A stretch of DNA of 9,158 bases from Leptolinea sp. UBA1437 (GTDB lineage Bacteria; Chloroflexota; Anaerolineae; Anaerolineales; Anaerolineaceae). Each line of letters begins with the position of its first letter. The stretch's first letter is position 1. The notes under the pieces were generated by a model, which did no database searches, was not told the DNA's origin, and saw only the letters and a list, made by a program, of their open reading frames with translations. The position numbers and the translations under genes are program-made. Below are positions 1 to 5,587 of this stretch, piece by piece. The DNA lies in the NCBI GenBank assembly GCA_002329625.1, contig DCTP01000126.1, forward strand, positions 29,748 to 38,905, given 5' to 3'.

Positions 1-515
1 GGGTTAACCGATAAGGCACGGGCGATGCCGATCCGTTGTCTTTGTCCGCCGGAAAATTCATGCGGATATCTTTCGGCATGGTTGTAACTTAAGCCGACCA
101 CTTCCAATAACTCGCGGACACGTTCCCGTCTTTCCCGATCCGACATATCGGTAAAAATCAGTAACGGTTCGGATATTAAATCAAAGATCCGCATGTTGGG
201 ATCCAGAGAAGAATTCGGATCTTGGAAGATCATCTGCATATGTTGGCGAAAGGGCCGAAATTCATTTTCACTGAGATGGGCCGTTTCCGTTCCGTCAAAC
301 CAAATTTCACCGGAATCAGGTTGAATCAGATGGTTGATCAAACGACTGACAGTCGATTTCCCACAACCCGATTCACCAACGACGGAGAACGTTTCACCTT
401 CCCGGACCTCCAGAGAAACGTTATTCACCGCATGAACGTAATCCTGCTTTCCGAAAATTTTTTTCTCCGCCGGAAAATGTTTTACCAGATTGTTGATTGT
501 CAGCAAATCAGTCAT
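1..515 (-). CDS. dppF: Peptide ABC transporter ATPase, DppF/OppF type (3' end missing)
   Basis: Cytoplasmic ATPase subunit that pairs with DppD to drive import through DppB/DppC. I translated it directly from the minus strand: it starts MTDLLTINNLVKHFP and 171 complete codons are visible before the window ends. Walker A GESGCGKST lies at residues 47-55 (Lys53), the Q-loop glutamine in QMIFQDP is residue 98, and the ABC signature FSGGQRQR covers 154-161. Walker B, the H-loop and the C-terminal oligopeptide-transporter domain are off the left edge; full members are about 320-330 residues, so roughly half is present. The ATG shares ATGA with the dppD stop, and a GGAGAA Shine-Dalgarno lies inside the dppD 3' end, which indicates translational coupling. 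The truncation is only the window boundary. Family assignment is firm; peptide specificity is inferred. Confidence 0.95.
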   Translation of the reverse strand, partial: MTDLLTINNLVKHFPAEKKIFGKQDYVHAVNNVSLEVREGETFSVVGESGCGKSTVSRLINHLIQPDSGEIWFDGTETAHLSENEFRPFRQHMQMIFQDPNSSLDPNMRIFDLISEPLLIFTDMSDRERRERVRELLEVVGLSYNHAERYPHEFSGGQRQRIGIARALSVN

Positions 516-1528
516 TTTCTGCTTTCTCCGTTCTCGGTTTTTATGGAATATTCGGATGTTTTCAACCAGCATCGACATTTTTGCGATTCATTGATTGAGA
601 TCAATTCGGGTTCTTTTTGGCTGCAGATTTCCGTGGCATAACGGCAGCGGGGATGAAACCGACATCCGCCCGGCATCATGGTGATATCCGGTACACTCCC
701 CGGAATAAACGGCAGGCTTTCCGCTTCCAATCCTAATTTCGGAATGGAAGCGATGAGACCTTGTGTATAGGGATGGCTCGGATTGGAAAAAAGGATGTCT
801 ACCGGCGCTTCCTCGATAATTCTTCCGGCATACATCACATAAACACGGGAACAGGTCTCGGCAACGATACCCAAATCATGTGTGATCAATAATATGCTTG
901 TGCCGCGGGTATTTCGAATTCCCTGCATTAGATCGAGGATCTGAGCTTGGATCGTGACATCCAATGCGGTGGTCGGTTCGTCCGCGATCAATAAATCCGG
1001 ATAGCAGGACATTGCCATCGCAATCATTACCCGCTGGCTCATTCCTCCGGATAATTGATGGGGATAGCAGCGACTGACACGCTCCGGATCGGGGATTCCG
1101 ACACTTCTTAACGTTTCTAATGCATGCTTACGGGCTTCCTGTTTTGTGTATTCGGTATGAAGTTGAATCGCTTCGATGAGTTGATTGTCAATCCGAAGAA
1201 CGGGATTCAATGAAGTCATCGGTTCCTGAAAAATCATCGCGATTTCTTTCCCGCGGATATGGCGCATTTCTTCGTCAGACAATTTCAGTAAATTATTCCC
1301 TTTGAACCAAACAGATCCATGGGTAATTTCGCCTGAAGTATCATTTAATAAGCGAATAATCGAAAGCGAGGTGACTGATTTTCCGCAGCCTGACTCCCCG
1401 ACCAAACCGACAATCTCGCCCTTGTCTATTTCAAAGGTCACATCGCTAATAGCCGCTACAGACTTTTTCCGACTGATTTTAAATTCTGTCCTGAGATTCT
1501 CGACTTTGAGAAGGTTATTTTCATTCAT
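512..1528 (-). CDS. dppD: Peptide ABC transporter ATPase, DppD/OppD type
   Basis: Cytoplasmic ATPase subunit of a dipeptide/oligopeptide-type importer, 338 residues, the usual family length. Visible motifs are Walker A GESGCGKS (44-51), Q-loop Gln101 in IFQEPMTSLNP, signature LSGGMSQRV (159-167), Walker B LLIADEPT (179-186, catalytic Glu184) and the H-loop His217 in ITHDLG. The C-terminal oligopeptide-transporter domain begins near SHPYTQGL (251-258). It carries four cysteines, C289, C295, C302 and C318, spaced x5, x6 and x15, the layout known for the [4Fe-4S] cluster of E. coli DppD. It sits 10 bases after the dppC stop, with an AGGGAA ribosome site in that gap, and overlaps dppF by four bases. 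Family and role are secure; the exact substrate is not shown by this subunit. Confidence 0.97.
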   Translation of the reverse strand: MNENNLLKVENLRTEFKISRKKSVAAISDVTFEIDKGEIVGLVGESGCGKSVTSLSIIRLLNDTSGEITHGSVWFKGNNLLKLSDEEMRHIRGKEIAMIFQEPMTSLNPVLRIDNQLIEAIQLHTEYTKQEARKHALETLRSVGIPDPERVSRCYPHQLSGGMSQRVMIAMAMSCYPDLLIADEPTTALDVTIQAQILDLMQGIRNTRGTSILLITHDLGIVAETCSRVYVMYAGRIIEEAPVDILFSNPSHPYTQGLIASIPKLGLEAESLPFIPGSVPDITMMPGGCRFHPRCRYATEICSQKEPELISINESQKCRCWLKTSEYSIKTENGESRK

Positions 1529-1538
1529 TTTCTGTTCC

Positions 1539-2417
1539 CTATTTCAACTTCGGATCCAACGTATCGCGCAGTCCGTCCCCGAGAAGATTAAATGCCAGAA
1601 CGGCTATAAATATCAGTAATCCGGGAAAATAAACCAAATGCGGAGCGATATCCAAATAATTTCGTCCGGAAGAAAGCATTGCTCCCCAATCCGGTTCGTC
1701 GACTTTTGCCCCGTAACCGAGGAAACTGAGGGAGGCTGCCGCAAGGATCGCAGTGCCGATACGCATCGTAAAATTGACAATCATGGATTGAACCGTCGAC
1801 GGAAAAATATGTACCCATAAAATACGACTGTTTTTACAGCCGATGGATCGGGCGGCTTCCACATAAAGAGAACTTTTTACGGATAATGTGGCGCTCCGCA
1901 TGATCCGAGCGAAAGAAGGAATGGTGAACACCGCGACAGCGATGACAACGTTGATGATTCCGGGACCGATTATCGCAACAATTGCGATCGCTAACAAAAT
2001 ATCCGGCATGGCAAACAGGATATCCGAACCTCGCATCACAATGGAATCGATGATCCCACCATAATACCCGGCAAGCACTCCTAAAAATGTGCCGATGGCA
2101 GCTCCGATCAGAACGGAAGCCAAGGAAACACCCAAGGAATTTCGCGTTCCGACCAACAAGCGGCTGAGAACGTCACGCCCGAATTCATCTGTCCCAAACC
2201 AATGGACAGCATCGGGAGCGCCATAGAGGTTATCGTAATCCGGTAAAGAGGGATCAAAAGGAGCTATCTGAGGACCAAAAATTGCAAAGAACAGGAAGAT
2301 CAGGATGATAACCGCCGCAATGACCGCTGTTTTCCGCTGGAAAAATTTACGAAAATAGTATTTCGCTCTGCTCTCTGCTTTTTTTATAGGTTGATCAATG
2401 AAAGTTGAAGTCTGCAT
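1539..2417 (-). CDS. dppC: Peptide ABC transporter permease, DppC/OppC type
   Basis: Integral membrane channel subunit of 292 residues, typical for the DppC family. It has a short cytoplasmic N-terminus, a first membrane segment at about 31-50, the conserved post-TM1 motif HWFGTDEFGRDVLSRL (72-87), and five further hydrophobic segments (near 95-118, 133-150, 153-170, 212-236 and 262-280). The EAA coupling loop is at YVEAARSIGCKNSRILWVHIFP (185-206) and contacts an ATPase subunit. The end DGLRDTLDPKLK is the standard DppC C-terminus. The stop is TAG. The ATG start has AGGAAAAG upstream in the 12-base gap after dppB. It forms the transmembrane pore with DppB. Identity as a DppC-type permease is clear; ligand is inferred from the operon. 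Confidence 0.97.
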   Translation of the reverse strand: MQTSTFIDQPIKKAESRAKYYFRKFFQRKTAVIAAVIILIFLFFAIFGPQIAPFDPSLPDYDNLYGAPDAVHWFGTDEFGRDVLSRLLVGTRNSLGVSLASVLIGAAIGTFLGVLAGYYGGIIDSIVMRGSDILFAMPDILLAIAIVAIIGPGIINVVIAVAVFTIPSFARIMRSATLSVKSSLYVEAARSIGCKNSRILWVHIFPSTVQSMIVNFTMRIGTAILAAASLSFLGYGAKVDEPDWGAMLSSGRNYLDIAPHLVYFPGLLIFIAVLAFNLLGDGLRDTLDPKLK

Positions 2418-2429
2418 GGTCTTTTCCTG

Positions 2430-3350
2430 TCACTTTAATCGAATTCTCGGATTGAGGACACCATAAAGCAAGTCAACAATCAGATTAATCAAAATATATT
2501 CAAAAGAGAAAAATAGCAGTAATGCTTGAACCACCTTATAATCGCGGAAAGCAAGGGAATCGACCAGAAGTCTCCCCAAGCCGGGGATCGTAAAAACCGT
2601 TTCGATCAAAACCGATCCAGCCAAGAGCCCGCCGATTTGAAGGCCGATAACGGTTACAACTTGTACTAAAGAATTTCGGAAAGCATGGCGCAGGATGACT
2701 AATCTTTCCCGTTGCCCTTTTGCCCGCGCGGTCCGAACATAGTCTTCCCCGAGAGAATCTAGCATCGAAGATCTTGAAAAGCGTGCAAGTATCGCCATAA
2801 TTCCGCATCCCAGTGTGATGGACGGCAGGATATAACTTCTCCAGGTATCCAAACCTCCGGTCGGAACCCAGCCCAGCTTGACAGAAAAGATTTGGATCAT
2901 AACGAGCCCGAGCCAAAACCCCGGAATGGAAATTCCGGAAATCGCAATGAGCATTCCCAGATAATCGATCAACTTTCCTCTATTAACGGCTGAAAGGACG
3001 CCGATGGCAATTCCAACGATAGTTGACCAGAGCGTGGCAAAGAAGGTTAGCTTTAAAGTGGGTTTTAGCCGGCCGATCATCATTTCCGAAACGGGCAATT
3101 TTGTCTTGTATGAAATTCCCAAGTCCCCATGAACGAGATCATTTAAATACGAAAAATATTGCTGATAAAGTGGTTTGTTAAACCCCATACTTTCCCGCAG
3201 GTTTTCGAGTTCTTCGGTAGTCGCTTCTCGACCTGCCATATTTCGTACGGGATCGCCGGGGATCAAATGAATAAACATAAAGATCAAAAAAGAAATTACC
3301 AAAAGCAACGGAATGGTTCCCAATACTCTTTTAACAAAATAGCGGCCCAA
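2430..3350 (-). CDS. dppB: Peptide ABC transporter permease, DppB/OppB type (TTG start)
   Basis: Integral membrane channel subunit, 306 residues, standard for DppB. TM1 spans about 10-30 and runs into the conserved HLIPGDPV (28-35). Further membrane segments lie near 101-121, 132-157, 172-190, 228-250 and 274-297. The EAA-type coupling loop is YVRTARAKGQRERLVILRHAFRNSL (204-228), followed by the usual GLGRLLVDSLAFRDY (257-271). The start codon is TTG at 3350: a perfect GGAGGT lies five bases upstream, no in-frame ATG occurs nearby upstream, and the next internal Met (residue 25) lies within TM1. A 244-base gap with two hairpins separates it from the binding-protein gene, whereas dppC follows after 12 bases. 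Expression is probably lower than that of the binding protein because of those hairpins; that is inference. Confidence 0.96.
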   Translation of the reverse strand: MGRYFVKRVLGTIPLLLVISFLIFMFIHLIPGDPVRNMAGREATTEELENLRESMGFNKPLYQQYFSYLNDLVHGDLGISYKTKLPVSEMMIGRLKPTLKLTFFATLWSTIVGIAIGVLSAVNRGKLIDYLGMLIAISGISIPGFWLGLVMIQIFSVKLGWVPTGGLDTWRSYILPSITLGCGIMAILARFSRSSMLDSLGEDYVRTARAKGQRERLVILRHAFRNSLVQVVTVIGLQIGGLLAGSVLIETVFTIPGLGRLLVDSLAFRDYKVVQALLLFFSFEYILINLIVDLLYGVLNPRIRLK

Positions 3351-3355
3351 AGAAT

Positions 3356-3361
3356 ACCTCC
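3356..3361 (-). promoter_or_regulatory. Strong ribosome binding site GGAGGT for dppB
   Basis: The minus strand reads GGAGGT-ATTCT-TTG, a full-consensus Shine-Dalgarno with five-base spacing to a TTG codon. This decides the dppB start, which would otherwise be ambiguous because no ATG is available at the right place. Confidence 0.8.
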
Positions 3362-3441
3362 GATTTGATCGTTATGTTTCGCCAGTTAAAACTTTTCAGA
3401 TCAACGAAACTTTCACTTTTAATAATAACTTACGGTTGAAG

Positions 3442-3530
3442 AAAAACCCTGCATTCATTTGGATCGCTCGTGAAAATCCGGAGTTCGGATTTAGATTGTG
3501 ATCGATCCGCAACTGATATGCAGGGTTTTT
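3442..3530 (-). terminator. Nested three-tier hairpin between binding-protein gene and dppB; probable partial terminator or attenuator
   Basis: Three nested perfect inverted repeats share one centre. The outer arms AAAAACCCTGCAT are 13 bases (3442-3454 with 3518-3530). The middle arms GGATCG/CGATCC are 6 bases (3461-3466 with 3503-3508). The inner arms AAATCCG/CGGATTT are 7 bases (3474-3480 with 3486-3492) around a five-base loop. In the minus-strand RNA the outer 3' arm ends in GGGUUUUUC, so it resembles a Rho-independent terminator, although the U run is itself paired with the A run. It is symmetric enough to work on either strand. Its position after the binding-protein gene and before the permeases suggests partial termination or a processing and stability element, as is common in importer operons. 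Confidence 0.6.
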
Positions 3531-3558
3531 GAAGATCATTTTGCCGGTTACCTGATTT

Positions 3559-3585
3559 CAATCAACCGAGATGACCGGTTGATTG
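3559..3585 (-). other. Perfect 10-bp hairpin just after the binding-protein stop
   Basis: CAATCAACCG (3559-3568) and CGGTTGATTG (3576-3585) are exact reverse complements around a seven-base loop, starting 9 bases beyond the TAA stop. No T run follows on either strand, so it is not a classic terminator. A likely role is blocking 3' exonucleases so that the binding-protein message outlives the rest of the transcript; this is inference from position. Confidence 0.55.
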
Positions 3586-3594
3586 GATTCTCGA

Positions 3595-5145
3595 TTAATT
3601 CAATTTTGCTTTTGAACAATCGATGGCTCCGTCCGGATACAGTTGGATGCCGCTGCAATAGGATTTGTAACCGCTGATCACCTGATCACTCGCCAAGAAG
3701 ATCCACGGTGCGTCATCCCAGACGATTTCTTGAATCCTTGCATACTTTTCCTGAAGGATCTTCGGATCGGTTATTGCCAAGGCTTCATCCATCAGCTTGT
3801 TGACTTCTTCGTTGTTATAGTAGGCTGAGTTATATTGACCTGGCGGGATGCTCTCTCCGTGCAGAATTGCGCGAATCGCACCGTCCGCATCGAATGAAGA
3901 AGCCGACCAATTTACATACCACATATTCACTTCAGCTTTATCTCTCTCGGCTTGGATTTTTTCTGCGACGACATTGGCTTCCATCGGCATCACATCGACA
4001 TCGATTCCGATTTGTTTCAATTGTTGTTGAATGAATTGCATCCCTTTTTCTTCAGAGGTAATGTTATCTCCCCAAATCGTAAGTTTGAATCCGTTTTCCG
4101 CTCCGGCTTCTTTCATCAGTGCCTTGGCTTTTTCAAGATTAAAGTCATAGGGAGGCTGAGGAGCATAGTATTGGATCGTCTCAGGATAACAGGAATAGAC
4201 TTTGGAAGCATAACCGTTGAAAACGGTTTTGATATATGCGTCTTTGTCGACGGCATAATTGATAGCCTGCCGAACGCGCTTATCTTTTAATTGTTCCAAT
4301 TCGGTATTCAGCGTAACATATCGCATAATATTGGAGGTTTTCGCATCGATCAGAATATCTTTTTTCCCTTCGACGACTTTGATTTGAGTGGTCGGCATGG
4401 GATAAATGTAATCCGCTTCACCGGTTTGGAGCATTGCGACTCGAGCGCCGTCTTCCGGGACTGCTTTGAAGGTCAGCGAAGCAACCTGTGGAGCTCCGTC
4501 CCAATATTTTTCAAAAGGAACGACTGTGACATGATCGCCTTCCACACGATCTTTGAATGTGTAAGGGCCTGTCCCGCACGGTTCCCGCAGGATTTTTTCT
4601 TCGCCTGCAGCAATCGTCGCGGGTGCGATGAAATCGAACATGGTCATTTTATTCAGGAAGGTGTTGTTCGGTTTTGCAAGTGTCAGGATAACGGTATACG
4701 GATCGGGATATTCGGCATTCGCAATCTGCTTCACAATCCGATTCTGTCGCAAACTTTCATCCTTACAGCGATCGATATTGGCTTTCACCGCATCCGAATT
4801 GAATTCGGTACCATCATGGAAAAGTACGCCGGAGCGAAGGTGGAACGTATAAGTCATCCCATCATCCGAAATTTCATAGCTTTCAGCCAGCAGCGGTACG
4901 ATTTCCTGTTTCTCGTTGAACTTTACGAGTGATTCGTACATGGTCCGTGTCGCAGAGATGGTCAGTGTGTCTGAGACATTGTGCGGATCGAGCGCCCGGA
5001 TATCGTTATTGAAAGCAATAACCAAATCCTGATCCGGGGCTTTCGCGGCATTGTCGGATTGCGCTGATACCGTCAACAATCCCTGAGCGGCAAAAGCAAA
5101 AACGGTCAGAAAAATAAAAACGAATAAGATTTTTCTTTTATACAT
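3595..5145 (-). CDS. Family-5 extracytoplasmic solute-binding protein, GsiB/DppA-like
   Basis: Captures a peptide-like ligand outside the membrane and delivers it to the DppBC channel encoded next. It has 516 residues, with a positively charged start (MYKRK), a hydrophobic core at about 6-25 and a VSA site predicting signal peptidase I cleavage after Ala28. No lipobox cysteine is present. SBP_bac_5 hallmarks include LAESYEISDDGMTYTFHLR (86-104), FHDGTEFNSDAV (109-120) and the GTGPY signature (191-195). The stretches RYVTLN, NWSASSFDADGA and IVWDDAPWIFLA recall E. coli GsiB (glutathione-binding) from memory of that sequence, more than OppA. Five cysteines (127, 190, 319, 497, 510) are in the mature part. 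AAAGGAGA lies a few bases before the ATG. Family is certain; glutathione, dipeptide or another small peptide are all possible ligands. Confidence 0.95.
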   Translation of the reverse strand: MYKRKILFVFIFLTVFAFAAQGLLTVSAQSDNAAKAPDQDLVIAFNNDIRALDPHNVSDTLTISATRTMYESLVKFNEKQEIVPLLAESYEISDDGMTYTFHLRSGVLFHDGTEFNSDAVKANIDRCKDESLRQNRIVKQIANAEYPDPYTVILTLAKPNNTFLNKMTMFDFIAPATIAAGEEKILREPCGTGPYTFKDRVEGDHVTVVPFEKYWDGAPQVASLTFKAVPEDGARVAMLQTGEADYIYPMPTTQIKVVEGKKDILIDAKTSNIMRYVTLNTELEQLKDKRVRQAINYAVDKDAYIKTVFNGYASKVYSCYPETIQYYAPQPPYDFNLEKAKALMKEAGAENGFKLTIWGDNITSEEKGMQFIQQQLKQIGIDVDVMPMEANVVAEKIQAERDKAEVNMWYVNWSASSFDADGAIRAILHGESIPPGQYNSAYYNNEEVNKLMDEALAITDPKILQEKYARIQEIVWDDAPWIFLASDQVISGYKSYCSGIQLYPDGAIDCSKAKLN

Positions 5146-5168
5146 ATAAATCTCCTTTCAAAATTTTC

Positions 5169-5191
5169 GCAGGAAAGGAAATCTCTCCTGC
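5169..5191 (-). promoter_or_regulatory. Leader hairpin upstream of the binding-protein ribosome site
   Basis: In the minus-strand RNA GCAGGAGAG pairs with the CUUUCCUGC segment over nine pairs, one of them G-U, closing a five-base loop. The hairpin ends 10 bases before the real AAAGGAGA ribosome site (5151-5158) and contains its own GGAGAG, which is buried in the stem. It could stabilise the 5' end or influence ribosome access; function is inferred. Confidence 0.5.
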
Positions 5192-5270
5192 ATATACACT
5201 ACGGAATCGAACGAATTCAAATCTCGCTTATCGATAAAGTCGGACGAATATTTTCTGCTTTATTTTTAAC

Positions 5271-5299
5271 ATTATATGCAATAATAACATGGCCATTAA
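5271..5299 (-). promoter_or_regulatory. Predicted sigma-70-type promoter for the importer operon
   Basis: The minus strand has a perfect TATAAT at 5276-5271, preceded at 17 bases by TTAATG (5299-5294), a weak -35 match (3 of 6). Transcription would start near 5264 and give a leader of about 120 bases containing the 5169-5191 hairpin. The -10 is good and the position fits, but the weak -35 and the AT-rich background limit certainty. Confidence 0.4.
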
Positions 5300-5301
5300 A
5301 G

Positions 5302-5317
5302 TAATTAATCTTAATTA
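5302..5317. promoter_or_regulatory. AT dyad TAATTAA-TC-TTAATTA, possible operator or UP-like element
   Basis: A perfect seven-base inverted repeat with a two-base spacer lies just upstream of the predicted -35 of the importer promoter, centred about 36 bases from the centre of the -10 box. A related dyad sits at almost the same distance from the other promoter in this window (9064-9078). It could bind a dimeric regulator, or could simply reflect AT-rich upstream DNA. Confidence 0.3.
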
Positions 5318-5511
5318 AATGTGATATTTGTCCAAATCGAACTGAAATATGCGCTAAATTAAAACGGTAATAAATAATTCTAACTCATTCTGAGTTGATG
5401 TTTATAACATAGTGTTAATAACAAATATTAAGATTATTTGGAAAAATGCAAAAATTTACAAAAGAGGAATCAAAAAAAGTTACCCGATAACGATAAAAAT
5501 CGGTCTTTTAT

Positions 5512-5547
5512 AAAAAAGGATCGGATTTTCAAATCCGATCCTTTTTT
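5512..5547 (-). terminator. Strong bidirectional Rho-independent terminator after gpmI
   Basis: A perfect 17-base inverted repeat (5512-5528 with 5531-5547) has a core GGATCGGAT/ATCCGATCC flanked by six As and six Ts. On the minus strand the stem is followed by TTTTTT, 40 bases beyond the gpmI stop, the expected place to end that transcript. The A/T symmetry means it would also work on the plus strand. It separates the two transcription units. Confidence 0.88.
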
Positions 5548-5587
5548 ATATCATGTTCTTTTTTTGTTTTGCGAGTATCGTCACCGA

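Larger units (their letters stand above)
5192..5511. other. AT-rich noncoding gap between gpmI terminator and binding-protein gene
   Basis: I see no credible gene in this stretch. It is much more AT-rich than the flanking genes and holds the predicted promoter of the importer operon, plus several small dyads. One is TTATCGATAA (5228-5237), a perfect palindrome that would fall shortly after the predicted transcription start. Another is AACTCA-TTC-TGAGTT (5382-5396). There is also a weak CCGAT/ATCGG pair (5484-5488 with 5499-5503) followed on the minus strand by seven Ts, which might be a second, weaker terminator for gpmI. Confidence 0.6.

Noticed and set aside
222..641. 139-residue open frame on the plus strand
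   Set aside because: It is antisense to the dppF start and the dppD end, both of which have complete family motifs in their own frames.
3351..3594. A small peptide gene in the gap between the binding-protein gene and dppB
   Set aside because: The only short ATG frames noticed on the minus strand are around ten codons, lack a ribosome site and overlap the hairpin arms.
4291..4932. 213-residue open frame on the plus strand
   Set aside because: It lies wholly antisense to the binding-protein gene, shows no recognisable domain, and has no ribosome site that I can see. It is a by-product of the codon use of the real gene.
5302..5400. CRISPR-like or tandem repeat array in the AT-rich gap
   Set aside because: The dyads there are single, differ in sequence and are not regularly spaced.
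5146..5511. A riboswitch or T-box in the binding-protein leader
   Set aside because: I see no conserved aptamer or specifier-type motif and no terminator hairpin before the start codon, only one simple stem-loop.
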